DNA of 18,587 nucleotides, from positions 1 through 18,587 of the forward strand of contig JAZOOQ010000026.1 of assembly GCA_045655105.1 (NCBI GenBank). Reading direction: 5' to 3'. The notes beneath the pieces are model-generated. The model was not told where the DNA came from and ran no database searches. It saw nothing but the letters and a program-made list of their open reading frames with translations. Of the stretch, positions 7,335-15,894 are shown piece after piece. Each line of letters opens with the position of its first letter. The first letter of the stretch is position 1. This stretch comes from RGIG4140 sp045655105 (GTDB lineage Bacteria > Pseudomonadota > Alphaproteobacteria > CAAHEQ01 > UBA3637). Position numbers and translations under genes: made by a program.

Positions 7335-8330
7335 TTAAAACTCCTGTTCTGTTTTTAAAGGACGATTTAATAAATCAAGAAGAGCTTCCTTTATTGGCTT
7401 TTCATGATAAATAATTTCTTCAACAACCTGACAAATAGGCATTTCAATTTTCAATTCTTCAGCCCGTTTTAACACAGATTCAGCTGTTGCAACGCCTTCA
7501 ACCGTTTTAGTTGATTTTTCAAGAACAGGTTTTGCCCAACCTGCTTGTCCAATTTCAAAACCGCAAGAATAATTTCGTGATTGGTGAGAATTTGCAGTTA
7601 ACATTAAATCTCCAACACCACTTAAACCCGCAACAGAATCGCGTTGCCCACCCAGCATAACAGCAAAGCGAGCCATTTCTGCCAACCCTCTTGTAATTAA
7701 CGCAGCTCTTGCATTGTCTCCAAACTGACACCCATCTGAAATTCCAGAAGCAATAGCCATCACATTTTTAAGAGCTCCGCAAACTTGTGGGGTTATCATA
7801 TCAGAAGAAGAATAAGGTCTGAAATAATCTGTTTTCAAAACTTCGCAGAGTTCTTTAGCTAAAGAAAGATCTTTTGAAGCAATTGTGACTGCTGTTGGAC
7901 ATTTTTTTGCCAATTCAACAGCAAATCCGGGCCCTGAAAGAACTGCTAATGTTTGTGCTGGACTTATTTCTTGAACAACTTCACTTAACAAAAGCCCTGT
8001 TTTCAGTTCAATCCCTTTTGCGCAAAGAACAAGAGGTGTTTCATCTTTCAAATAAGGATGCATTTGGCTAAAAACAGAACGATTAAATTGAGCCGGTGTT
8101 GCAAATAAAACAAAATCAGCGTCAGCTAATGCTTCTTGCATATTTGCCGTTGCTTTTAAACTTTCAGGTAAATGAGCTGAAGGCAAATACATTGTTCGAT
8201 GAGCTTCATTAATTTCATTAACTGTATCTTCTTCAAAAGCCCAAATTATAACTTGATTACCCGCATTGTGGGCAGTGATAGCTAAAGCGGTTCCCCATGC
8301 CCCTGCCCCAATAACTGCAATTTTTTTCAT
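7335..8330 (-). CDS. gpsA: NAD(P)-dependent glycerol-3-phosphate dehydrogenase
   Basis: GpsA reduces dihydroxyacetone phosphate to sn-glycerol-3-phosphate, the backbone for phospholipid synthesis, in the cytosol. The Rossmann motif VIGAGAWGTALA opens the protein. LCAKGIE, LSGPGFAVE, CGALKNVMAIASGI (catalytic Lys near 187) and LSGVGDLMLT follow in the usual order, and the length of 331 residues is normal. I place the start at the ATG at 8330 rather than the in-frame ATG at 8354: the former gives MKKIAVIG directly before the Rossmann strand and has AAAGGA seven bases upstream, whereas the latter has no ribosome binding site. It lies 33 bases after the aas stop and abuts uppS. Grouping with aas makes sense because both feed membrane phospholipid metabolism. 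Confidence 0.97.
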   Translation of the reverse strand: MKKIAVIGAGAWGTALAITAHNAGNQVIIWAFEEDTVNEINEAHRTMYLPSAHLPESLKATANMQEALADADFVLFATPAQFNRSVFSQMHPYLKDETPLVLCAKGIELKTGLLLSEVVQEISPAQTLAVLSGPGFAVELAKKCPTAVTIASKDLSLAKELCEVLKTDYFRPYSSSDMITPQVCGALKNVMAIASGISDGCQFGDNARAALITRGLAEMARFAVMLGGQRDSVAGLSGVGDLMLTANSHQSRNYSCGFEIGQAGWAKPVLEKSTKTVEGVATAESVLKRAEELKIEMPICQVVEEIIYHEKPIKEALLDLLNRPLKTEQEF

Positions 8331-8363
8331 TTTACTATCCTTTCTTGTTTTCATACAAGAGTT

Positions 8364-11300
8364 TTATTTTTCATTTTCAAGTGCCATTTCTTTGGCTTTA
8401 ACATAGTCAAATTTTCCAGTTCCTAACAATGGAGGTTGATCCGTTGTAATAATTTGAGATGGCAAGCCAAGTTCCGTAACCCCAGCAGATTTAAAGGCTT
8501 CAATTAATCCTTCTTTTGTTATAGATTTACATGTTGTAATCAAAACAATTTTTTCGCCTTTTTTAGAATCTGGTATATTTACTGCTCCAGAAATGAACCC
8601 TGGCCATTGTTTTTCAATTACCATTTCAACTGAGAGTAATGAAACCATTTCTCCGCCGATTTTGGCAAAACGTTTACATCTACCCTTAATGGAGACAAAA
8701 CCATGTTCATCAACTGTTACAATATCGCCAGTATCATACCAACCTTCATGAGGAGGTTCCATTGTTAATGGTGCCGTATGGCGCATATAACCTAACATAA
8801 TATTTGGACCTTTTACCCAAAGCTCTTGACCTTCTTTAATCCCTTCAACTTGCTTTAATTTATATTCAATTCCAGGTAAAAGCAAGCCAACGGAATCTTT
8901 CTTTTGATGCAAAAAGGTATTCACAGAAATAAATGGAGAACACTCTGTAGCGCCATAACCTTCCAAAATACGCACACCAAATTTTTCTGCCCAAATCTTT
9001 CTTGTTTCATCTTTTACTTTTTCAGCACCAGCCGCAACAATACGCAAGCTGTTGAAATCATAAGGATTAGCGCATTTTGCATATCCAGCCAAGAAGGTAT
9101 CTGTTCCAAAGAACACCGATGCCTTTGTTGAGGCGCAGATTTCCGGAATAATACGATAATGCAATGGTGTTGGATAAAGAACTGTTTTAACACCAGCAAT
9201 AAGAGGTAAAACCGTTCCGGCACCTAAACCAAAAGAATGGAATAATGGCAAACAGTTTAAAAACACATCTGTTGGATAAATATCAAATGAAGCTAAAACT
9301 TGATATCCATTTGCAATCATATTCGTATGAGATAAGAAAACAGCCTTTGGCATCCCTTCAGAACCAGATGTAAATAAAACAACTGCTGGATCTGTTGATT
9401 TCACAGGATGAGGAATACTTTTTTGATATGCTTTATGAGGGAAAAATGCCCCAAACAAACCAAACATTTTATCTTTAAATGTTAAGGAATCTTTTAAATC
9501 TTCTAAATAGACAACTTTAATCCCAGCTTCTTCAATTTTTGAAACAAGCCCTTCAAGTTTAGCCATCAAAACAACTTTTTTGGCTGTTACAACATATTTT
9601 AAACCAACTGTTTGGCATGTTGAAATAACTTGTTTTGGCCCAGATGTAAAGTTAATCATTGCAGGTATTTTTCCAAAAGCATGCAAACCTAAAAAGCTTA
9701 AGGCACAAGCATTAGATGTTGGAATCATAAGCCCAACATATTTTTCTTCTGGAAGGGCTCTGTTTAATAAACGACCAAGCACAAATGATTTTAAGAAAAC
9801 CATCATAAATTTAACTGGTTTTCTTGCCGTATCTTCTAAAACAGGCTTTAAACGACCAGCCATCTTCATTGCATTTGCAATCGCTTCAAAAATCGTTATA
9901 TTTTTTTCAAAATTTTCAAATGACATTAAAGATAAAATCTTATGCAATTTAGCACTTGATCTTTCACGAACTTCTCTTGTTGTTAACCCTTCAGCAAAAT
10001 CAAAAGAAACAGGTTTTTTAATTGTAATTTTAATATTTGGGAAAAATTTAAAGTGGTTTCTTGTTCCAATAACTCGAGAAAAGAATGTATAAGAAGCACC
10101 ATCAATGCGGATAGGAACAATTGGTGCATTACCTTTAACCGCCATCATTGCAGGAGCTTCATAAATTTTCATTCGTGAGTTACCACCATCAATCATGCCT
10201 TCCGTCATAATCATACACAAACGATCTTCTTGCAAACACTCTGCCATATATTTCACAGCATATGGACTTTGAGGATCTAATGGTCGAACATCTGTTAAAT
10301 TTGTCATAAACTTAACAAGCGGTTTTTCAATGAGCTGATCGCTAACAGAAAACGTTATTTTTCTATCAATAAAAGCAGAGATCAATAAAACATCTAAATA
10401 AGACATATGATTTGGGATGATAAGAGCTCTTTTTCCTGCTTTTTCAAGATTTTCCAAACCTTCAACTTGAACTTTAAACAAGAAAGATAAAATAAATTTA
10501 AATACGTTCTTTCTTGAATCATGTGGCAATAAACGAACCATATAAATTGAAACAAGAATATTTGCCAATGCAACCAAAGATAAAATTTCAAGAACGCCAA
10601 ATGATAAAGCATTTAAAGATAACATTAACATAAACATTACCACAACAGCTAAAGCATTTACCATACCTGAGAAAGCAAACATACGTCCTGAAATATGACT
10701 AGGTGTCTTTCTTTGAAGTAATGTATAAAATGGAATAATATAACAAGCTGATAAGCCCCCAATAACTAATGCATCAATCAAAATGCACCAGTGACTAAAA
10801 CCACCCGTTAACATTTTAGAAACTGTTAATAATTTATCACTTTCGCCAATCAATGAATTACTTGCAAATATAAAATTCAATAAAAACATTGAAATTAAAA
10901 GGCCCACTAAACTGGTATATGCCCCCATATTGTTTTTCTTTGATAATTTTGCATATATAAAAGCCCCACAGATGTAACCAACCGTGAAAACCCCAGCATA
11001 AAGAAAAATAATCACAGACCAACGTGCATTTAAAATACTGCGACCATAATCTGCTGAAAAGAAAAACATCACTGAAGCCATCATCCAAAACCAAGCAATG
11101 CCAACCAAATAAGCCCATGTATCGAATTGATGTTTAATTTGCCCCGCTACATAACCAAAAACTTTATATGGATTTTGAAACAATGAGGAATTTGGATCAG
11201 CTGGTGCATTAATTGGCAATTTTAACGTGATAAAATAACTGATAATTGAGGCAATAAATCCAATAAAACAAACAACAAAATAAGCCACATCAAATTTTAA

Positions 11301-11783
11301 AATTGACGTAAGCAATAAACAAGCAAAAGCACTGGCAAAAACAACTCCAACTTTCATTAAAATATTGGCTAAATTATATTTAGCAGGCTTTGTTAATTCC
11401 ATAATCATGGCACTATCAAGAACTCTTAAACAAGCATTTACCATCCCCATAAAGACCAAGATAAAAGTCAATAATAATCTTGAATCCAAAAAGATACTGG
11501 TTAATGCCAAACTCATAATGCCAATTTCTGCCAACCGCACATATTTCAAGACTCTTGCCTTTGAAAAACGATCAGAAATCTGCCCAATATAAATTGTGGC
11601 AAAACAATAAGACAATGCATATAACAAAACAGCCATAATCATAAAAATTGGATTTGGCTTTGTTAAATTATAAGTTACAAAAAATAAAAATACAATTCGA
11701 ATAAACCCTTCATTTACTGCAGATAAAAATCTAGACGCAAATAAAGGTAAAAAATTCTTATTTTTTAAAAGTTGCATAAACAT
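8364..11783 (-). CDS. aas: Tripartite lysophospholipid transporter / acyltransferase / acyl-ACP synthetase
   Basis: This is one polypeptide of 1139 residues with three modules. Residues 1 to about 415 are an MFS transporter of LplT type with about 12 membrane segments, expected to flip lysophospholipids inward. A PlsC acyltransferase follows, with the catalytic HX4D motif in NHMSYLD near residue 460 and an EG motif (MTEGMID) near 527. From about 670 to the end lies an AMP-binding acyl-ACP synthetase with LFTSGSEGMPKAV near 804, GYGATECSP near 943, YDTGD near 1015 and GRCKRFAKIGGE. The protein would recycle lyso-phosphatidylethanolamine using fatty acids activated on ACP. This fusion is known in alphaproteobacteria, while enterobacteria have separate lplT and aas genes. 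I choose the ATG at 11783 because AAAGGA lies eight bases upstream; the in-frame ATG at 11813 has no binding site. It is the first gene of the aas-gpsA-uppS unit. Confidence 0.95.
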   Translation of the reverse strand: MFMQLLKNKNFLPLFASRFLSAVNEGFIRIVFLFFVTYNLTKPNPIFMIMAVLLYALSYCFATIYIGQISDRFSKARVLKYVRLAEIGIMSLALTSIFLDSRLLLTFILVFMGMVNACLRVLDSAMIMELTKPAKYNLANILMKVGVVFASAFACLLLTSILKFDVAYFVVCFIGFIASIISYFITLKLPINAPADPNSSLFQNPYKVFGYVAGQIKHQFDTWAYLVGIAWFWMMASVMFFFSADYGRSILNARWSVIIFLYAGVFTVGYICGAFIYAKLSKKNNMGAYTSLVGLLISMFLLNFIFASNSLIGESDKLLTVSKMLTGGFSHWCILIDALVIGGLSACYIIPFYTLLQRKTPSHISGRMFAFSGMVNALAVVVMFMLMLSLNALSFGVLEILSLVALANILVSIYMVRLLPHDSRKNVFKFILSFLFKVQVEGLENLEKAGKRALIIPNHMSYLDVLLISAFIDRKITFSVSDQLIEKPLVKFMTNLTDVRPLDPQSPYAVKYMAECLQEDRLCMIMTEGMIDGGNSRMKIYEAPAMMAVKGNAPIVPIRIDGASYTFFSRVIGTRNHFKFFPNIKITIKKPVSFDFAEGLTTREVRERSSAKLHKILSLMSFENFEKNITIFEAIANAMKMAGRLKPVLEDTARKPVKFMMVFLKSFVLGRLLNRALPEEKYVGLMIPTSNACALSFLGLHAFGKIPAMINFTSGPKQVISTCQTVGLKYVVTAKKVVLMAKLEGLVSKIEEAGIKVVYLEDLKDSLTFKDKMFGLFGAFFPHKAYQKSIPHPVKSTDPAVVLFTSGSEGMPKAVFLSHTNMIANGYQVLASFDIYPTDVFLNCLPLFHSFGLGAGTVLPLIAGVKTVLYPTPLHYRIIPEICASTKASVFFGTDTFLAGYAKCANPYDFNSLRIVAAGAEKVKDETRKIWAEKFGVRILEGYGATECSPFISVNTFLHQKKDSVGLLLPGIEYKLKQVEGIKEGQELWVKGPNIMLGYMRHTAPLTMEPPHEGWYDTGDIVTVDEHGFVSIKGRCKRFAKIGGEMVSLLSVEMVIEKQWPGFISGAVNIPDSKKGEKIVLITTCKSITKEGLIEAFKSAGVTELGLPSQIITTDQPPLLGTGKFDYVKAKEMALENEK

Positions 11784-11844
11784 AGTATATATCCTTTGTT
11801 TTTTAATAAACAAGATTACTTAAAGCTTCCATAATTAATACAAT

Positions 11845-11874
11845 TGTATATCACAAGACACTTTCTAAAATCAA
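11845..11874 (-). promoter_or_regulatory. Weak candidate promoter for aas-gpsA-uppS
   Basis: Read on the - strand: TTGATT (11874-11869), 18-base spacer, TATACA (11850-11845), about 60 bases before the aas ATG. Two positions in each box deviate from consensus in AT-rich DNA. It is the best candidate I could find in the 217-base divergent region between aas and the PAS gene. Confidence 0.35.
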
Positions 11875-11943
11875 GAAAAAACATTATTTGTCAAAAAAGG
11901 TTCTTATTTTAAAATATAAAACATCTATATTTTTTCATTTTTC

Positions 11944-11972
11944 TTGCCATCTAGCAAAAATCTAGATATAAT
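11944..11972 (+). promoter_or_regulatory. Sigma70-type promoter of the PAS gene with a palindrome filling its spacer
   Basis: TTGCCA (11944-11949), exactly 17 bases, TATAAT (11967-11972). A second TATAAT lies at 11981-11986 but lacks a good -35. The spacer itself is TCTAG, seven bases, CTAGA: a perfect dyad occupying 11950-11966. A repressor binding there would block polymerase, but no regulator is identified. The Shine-Dalgarno AAAGGA at 11988-11993 precedes the ATG at 12001. Confidence 0.65.
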
Positions 11973-12000
11973 TCCTGTGTTATAATGAAAGGATTGAGTT

Positions 12001-13089
12001 ATGGTTGTCTTCTTTTTTTTCATTTCAATAGGCATTCTTCTTTTTTTACTTATCAATTTAAATAAAACAAAAAAATTATCTGATCAAATCAAGAATGAAT
12101 TAACCATCTTAAAAGATATTCTTTACACATCTCCTACTGGTTATTATTTTGAATATCAATTTCAAGATAACACTTTTTCTTATTGTTCAGATAAGTTATG
12201 CCTCCTTTTAAATATTAAAGATAAAAAAACCCCCTTCACAAAGTTAATTCAAAACATTAATTTTGATGATTATCAATCTGTTTTAAATTCATTTTCTGAT
12301 TTAAAAGAACACGAAAAATCTTTTGATATTGAAATCACTGATAATACAACTCATATGCATTTTTTATTAAATGGAAGAGTTATTTATTCTTCTGGTTTAA
12401 ACAAAAAGCTCTTTATCGTTTGGTTTAACAATCAATCTAGCAAACATCAACAACTTGTTTATGAGCAAAATAAATCTTTAGATCTTTCAAATAAAATTAA
12501 TGTTTTATCGTCGGCTCTTAATTTAATCCCCTTCCCGATTGAAATCACACAAAATGATCTCAAATTTACAAATTCCTTTTTCAACCAAAATATAGAAGAT
12601 TTATCTAACTTTTATTGGAATGAGCATAAAACAAATTTTGATACTCATTCAATCTTACTTTTAAAATATGGACAAGATAAAACAACTGAAGAAGGCTTAC
12701 AAGTTCTTTTAAATGATGCAGAAACAACCTATAAACATTTGTTAAAAGAATTGCCATTTGGTGTAGCCCTATTTGATTCAACAGCAAAATTAAAATTTTT
12801 TAATTCAAAATTTTTGAATCTTTGGTCCCTTGATGTTTCTTTTTTGAAAAAAGAACCTTCATTTGGCGATATTTTAGATAAAATACAAGAAAAAAATCTT
12901 CTTTTACATATCAAAGACTTTTCAAAATATAAAAAAGAAGCACTCGAAACATTTTTAAATTTAACAAACACACATGAAGAATTTTTATATCTTGATAAAA
13001 ATCAAATTGTTAAGCAAAAAATGCTTGTTGCACCTAAAGGAGGAATTTTAATTTTGACAGAAGAAAAAACAATTCATCAAAATAATTAA
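12001..13089 (+). CDS. Membrane-anchored PAS-domain protein without kinase domain
   Basis: The N-terminus is one hydrophobic segment (residues 2-20), then a charged linker. Residues about 38-148 look like a diverged PAS domain, 168-210 like a second degenerate one, and 243-345 like a PAS_7-type domain (LLKELPFGVALFDSTAKLKFFNSKFLNLW, then FLKKEPSFGDILD). This last pattern is typical of large alphaproteobacterial PAS sensor histidine kinases and DivL-like proteins, which end their PAS region with a GG-hydrophobic-(E/D)xT signature, seen here as KGGILILTEEKT. In those proteins a DHp and ATPase domain follow; here a stop comes nine codons after that signature and a strong terminator 33 bases after the stop. 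No kinase remnant is visible in other frames. It may act as a partner for another kinase or be a decayed sensor. The promoter and Shine-Dalgarno sequence are good, which favours expression. Confidence 0.8.
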   Translation: MVVFFFFISIGILLFLLINLNKTKKLSDQIKNELTILKDILYTSPTGYYFEYQFQDNTFSYCSDKLCLLLNIKDKKTPFTKLIQNINFDDYQSVLNSFSDLKEHEKSFDIEITDNTTHMHFLLNGRVIYSSGLNKKLFIVWFNNQSSKHQQLVYEQNKSLDLSNKINVLSSALNLIPFPIEITQNDLKFTNSFFNQNIEDLSNFYWNEHKTNFDTHSILLLKYGQDKTTEEGLQVLLNDAETTYKHLLKELPFGVALFDSTAKLKFFNSKFLNLWSLDVSFLKKEPSFGDILDKIQEKNLLLHIKDFSKYKKEALETFLNLTNTHEEFLYLDKNQIVKQKMLVAPKGGILILTEEKTIHQNN

Positions 13090-13120
13090 AACCTACATCT
13101 TATCAACTTGAATAACTAAT

Positions 13121-13157
13121 GATAAACAGGCCAATTTTCATTGGCCTGTTTATTTTT
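13121..13157. terminator. Bidirectional intrinsic terminator
   Basis: A perfect 14-bp stem (13122-13135 pairs with 13140-13153; core ACAGGCCAAT / ATTGGCCTGT) has loop TTTC. A T-rich tract (ATTTTTTAT) follows on the + strand, serving the PAS gene. On the - strand it lies just past the stop of the dehydrogenase-like gene, where AT-rich sequence follows the stem. Confidence 0.9.
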
Positions 13158-13170
13158 TATAAGATCTTTT

Positions 13171-13938
13171 TTATTTTACTTCTTGAGATCTAAAGAAATC
13201 ATTAGTTTCCATTGTTACTTTCAATAAGTTACCTAAATGATTGTTTTGATTGAAAATTGCAAAAGCATTTACATCTTTAGGGAAACATTTACCGCCATAA
13301 CCAAATTTACCATCTGGTCCTGGCACATGTGTATGCGTTGGGCTCAAATAACCACTTAACAAAAATCCATCACGCACTAAGTTATATTCTGCCCCCATTT
13401 TTTGACACAATTCATAAACACCATTAAAATATGTAACCGCTAAAGCACCAAAAACATTATGAGCATATTTACAAATTTCTGCTTCAACATTTTTCATATA
13501 ATAACGTTTCTTAGATTTAAAAATTTCATCTAATAATTCACGATATCCAGTAATCACAATATCTTGTGAACAAAAATCAGCATAAGCCGTTCTTTCTGTT
13601 AAGAATTCTGGCATAAAATGAACTGGTTTATTAAATTCGAGTGTTAATTTATCTGCCGTTCCAGGTAATAAAGTTGTTCTGATAAATATTGGTCTATCTG
13701 ATGGCAACTCTTTAATAATAGAACGCAATAAAGTCAAATCTTGCGTACCATCTAATTCAGTTGGGATATGAATACCAATAAAATAAATGTGACAATCGCT
13801 TATATCTTCATTAATCCCTTTTGGAGGATCAGAAATAGCCATTTGACAATTTGTATGTTCCTTGAGCCATTTAGCAAAGGTCATACCAATCACACCATAT
13901 CCGATTATACCAACCTTAATTTGTTCTTGTGATAACAT
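13171..13938 (-). CDS. Short UDP-glucose/GDP-mannose dehydrogenase-like protein lacking the UDP-binding domain
   Basis: This 255-residue protein starts with a Rossmann motif (VGIIGYGVIGMTFA). It continues through a PEFLTER segment equivalent to the NPEFLREG motif of Ugd, a central helix KYAHNVFGALAVTYFN matching the KxxxN region, and GYGGKCFPKDVNAF with the catalytic Cys. It ends soon after, about 170 residues short of a full Ugd (about 430). Thus the NAD-binding and dimerisation/catalytic parts are present, but the C-terminal nucleotide-sugar domain is absent. The NAD domain also looks compact, running quickly from the first strands to DCHIYFIGI. The start at 13938 has AAAGGA six bases upstream and overlaps the DUF5665 gene by 23 bases. 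It is the last gene of an operon containing a GT4 glycosyltransferase, so a role in surface sugar synthesis is plausible. Substrate and activity are uncertain. Confidence 0.8.
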   Translation of the reverse strand: MLSQEQIKVGIIGYGVIGMTFAKWLKEHTNCQMAISDPPKGINEDISDCHIYFIGIHIPTELDGTQDLTLLRSIIKELPSDRPIFIRTTLLPGTADKLTLEFNKPVHFMPEFLTERTAYADFCSQDIVITGYRELLDEIFKSKKRYYMKNVEAEICKYAHNVFGALAVTYFNGVYELCQKMGAEYNLVRDGFLLSGYLSPTHTHVPGPDGKFGYGGKCFPKDVNAFAIFNQNNHLGNLLKVTMETNDFFRSQEVK

Positions 13939-14305
13939 CTTCTATCCTTTCATTCACATCCCCGTTATCCGTTAAAGGGGCGCAATCACATTCTTTTTTT
14001 TCATTTGAAACAACTCCTGAAACTGGGGTTGCCTTAATAATGGAAACAACTTCTTGCAATGTTTCCGTTAAATATGGAATATTCATTGAAATAATAACAC
14101 TTAAGATTTTAAACAATAACGCAATAATAAGAGTGGCTCCAACTGTTAGTCCAACCCCTCTTGAAATACCTCCAAGCAAGTTATTTAAAATAATCTTCGA
14201 AGGGCGATTCATATTATTAATATAATCCCCTAAACGCATTTTTTCAATTTGAAGAGCAACCTTCTCTAATTGAGAAGCCTTTTCTTTATTTTCTTTTTTA
14301 ATCAT
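13916..14305 (-). CDS. DUF5665-family small membrane protein
   Basis: The protein has 129 residues. A charged N-terminal helix is followed by LGDYINNMNRPSKIILNNLL and GGISRGVGLTVGATLIIALL, matching what I know of DUF5665 (a Y..MNRP segment, then G..RGVG..VG in a membrane helix). A second amphipathic or hydrophobic stretch (ILSVIISMNIPYL) follows, then a soluble acidic tail. No function is established for the family. The ATG at 14305 overlaps the glycosyltransferase stop by eight bases (ATGATTAA arrangement), so translation is probably coupled. The 3' end overlaps the next gene by 23 bases. Such tight packing indicates co-expression with the glycosyltransferase and the dehydrogenase-like protein. 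Confidence 0.82.
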   Translation of the reverse strand: MIKKENKEKASQLEKVALQIEKMRLGDYINNMNRPSKIILNNLLGGISRGVGLTVGATLIIALLFKILSVIISMNIPYLTETLQEVVSIIKATPVSGVVSNEKKECDCAPLTDNGDVNERIEDVITRTN

Positions 14306-15449
14306 TATTCAAAATCTCTTTATATAACGCTATTGTGCGGTCACACATTTTTTGAATTGAAAAATTGCTACGAACACTATCTTGTGCAGCCATTCCAATT
14401 GCTTGTCTTTCTGCTGGTGTCATACTCAACACCATATCTAAAACAGATGCTAAAACATTTGCATCACCAACTGGTGTTAAAAACCCTGTTCGATTATTTG
14501 AAATCAATTCACATGCACCACCATGATTTGAAGCAATAACAACTCTACCCATTGCTTGTGCTTCGGCAATGCCACGACCAAAAGATTCTGGAACCAATGT
14601 TGGTTGAACACAAATATCCGATAAAGCATAAACAAGAGGCATTTTATCACCAGGAACAGCAAAAACTTTAACCATTGTTTCACTTGGCAATGCAGCTATT
14701 TTCTTTTTAACTTCTTCATCATAACCTGCTTTTGCATTTCCGCCGACTAAAAGAAGCGTCACTTCTTTTTGCTTCATTTGATTAATAGCATCTAATACAA
14801 CATCATGACCTTTAATACGAGATAAACGGCCAACCAATGTGATCACAGGCTTATCCGTTGGAATATCATATTCTTTTGCAAAATCTTGCAACGCTCCAAC
14901 AGAAATCATATTCATATTAAATCGATTAATATCTGCTCCTCTTGGGATTAAACGGATCTTTTGATCTGGAACATTATACTCTTTCATCAAATGATTTTGA
15001 ATAAAAGCAGAAACTGCAACAACATATCTACCTTTTGTCATCACTCGATTGTAAGGCTTTTTAAATATCTCAGGTTTCAATCCATAACGACCATGAAATG
15101 TTGCAACAAAAGGTAATTTCATTCTATCTGCCGCCCATTTAACAGACCACGCAGGTGCTCTTGAACGAACATGAACTAAAGATGCTCCCGTTTCTTTAAA
15201 AACTTTTTGCATGCGATAGGAATTAATAAGCATTGTAATCGGATTTTTTGTGTTTACTGGCAAAGTGATATGTGTAACACCCAGTCTTAAGAGCTCTGAA
15301 ACCATTTTTCCACCAGAAGAAATAACATAGTTCTTAATTCCTTCTTTTTGCAAAGCTTCGGCTATTTCTATTGTTCCACGCTCAACACCACCTTGATTTA
15401 AAGCTGGCAAAACTTGAATAATAACAGGGCTTTTTTTATTCGCACTCAT
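14298..15449 (-). CDS. Glycosyltransferase family 4 protein
   Basis: This is a GT-B fold enzyme of 383 residues. The N-terminal domain begins with IQVLPALNQGGVERGTIEIA, a typical acceptor-side glycine loop. The C-terminal domain starts near PVITLVGRLSRIKGHDVVLDA and contains PESFGRGIAEAQAMGRVVIASNHGG, the EX7E nucleotide-sugar binding motif of GT4. Such enzymes move a sugar from a nucleotide donor to a lipid-linked or surface glycan precursor at the inner face of the membrane; donor and acceptor cannot be told here. I choose the ATG at 15449 because AAAGGA lies eight bases upstream. The longer frame would need a TTG at 15497 within the preceding lipoprotein gene. The stop overlaps the start of the DUF5665 gene. 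Confidence 0.93.
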   Translation of the reverse strand: MSANKKSPVIIQVLPALNQGGVERGTIEIAEALQKEGIKNYVISSGGKMVSELLRLGVTHITLPVNTKNPITMLINSYRMQKVFKETGASLVHVRSRAPAWSVKWAADRMKLPFVATFHGRYGLKPEIFKKPYNRVMTKGRYVVAVSAFIQNHLMKEYNVPDQKIRLIPRGADINRFNMNMISVGALQDFAKEYDIPTDKPVITLVGRLSRIKGHDVVLDAINQMKQKEVTLLLVGGNAKAGYDEEVKKKIAALPSETMVKVFAVPGDKMPLVYALSDICVQPTLVPESFGRGIAEAQAMGRVVIASNHGGACELISNNRTGFLTPVGDANVLASVLDMVLSMTPAERQAIGMAAQDSVRSNFSIQKMCDRTIALYKEILNND

Positions 15450-15471
15450 AATCCATATCCTTTCAAAGCCA

Positions 15472-15882
15472 TTATTCAAAAAACACTTGATTATCAATTT
15501 TTACTGGACGACGCAACACATAGTTTCTTGACAACATACATTCTTCATAATCATCATAAGACATAGACCAATCATCAACCTTAGAATTCACATGCAATGG
15601 CTGAGCTCCTGGAAATGGAATAAACTGTGCCCAAATTCCATGATCAGATGAATTATCAAATCTTAAATCTAAATTTGGTGGAGTTCCCCAACCCCATGGC
15701 ATCCCTGGCCATTGATATGGCCACATATCTGCTATTGCTAAACATTCATTATGATCTCTTACAAACCAAACAACCCCTGTGTTTGGACGTTCCCAATAAT
15801 ACATATGCTGTCCATCACTGCCACAAGCAGAAACAAGCAAAAACGAACAGATAACACACAACCTTTTAAAAATTCGTTTCAT
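15472..15882 (-). CDS. Putative lipoprotein, Trp/Pro-rich
   Basis: The 136-residue protein has a lipoprotein signal: MKRIFKRL, a hydrophobic stretch, then the lipobox LVSAC with the lipidated Cys at 20. The mature part is unusually rich in Trp, Pro and Tyr (MYYWERPNTGVVWFVRDHNE, ADMWPYQWPGMPWGWG), with two later conserved-looking Cys-containing segments (NECLAI, EECMLS). I do not recognise a named family, although it resembles conserved hypothetical proteins of alphaproteobacteria. The start is supported by AGGAGG a few bases upstream of the ATG at 15882. It lies 12 bases after the FzlA-like gene and 22 bases before the glycosyltransferase start, within one operon. It is expected to be membrane-anchored facing the periplasm; no function is assigned. 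Confidence 0.85.
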   Translation of the reverse strand: MKRIFKRLCVICSFLLVSACGSDGQHMYYWERPNTGVVWFVRDHNECLAIADMWPYQWPGMPWGWGTPPNLDLRFDNSSDHGIWAQFIPFPGAQPLHVNSKVDDWSMSYDDYEECMLSRNYVLRRPVKIDNQVFFE

Positions 15883-15894
15883 CTCCCCTCCTTC

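Noticed and set aside
8331..8354. Earlier in-frame ATG for gpsA
   Set aside because: It lacks a Shine-Dalgarno sequence, while the ATG at 8330 has AAAGGA at good spacing and starts right at the Rossmann strand.
9580..10092. 170-residue + strand open frame
   Set aside because: It is antisense to the middle of aas, whose domain motifs run unbroken through this stretch, and it shows no recognisable protein features.
13090..13170. Possible frameshifted kinase remnant after the PAS gene
   Set aside because: Only 81 bases remain before the convergent gene, and they hold the terminator hairpin.
15450..15497. TTG-initiated extension of the glycosyltransferase
   Set aside because: It would overlap the lipoprotein gene and has no ribosome binding site; the ATG at 15449 has a good one.
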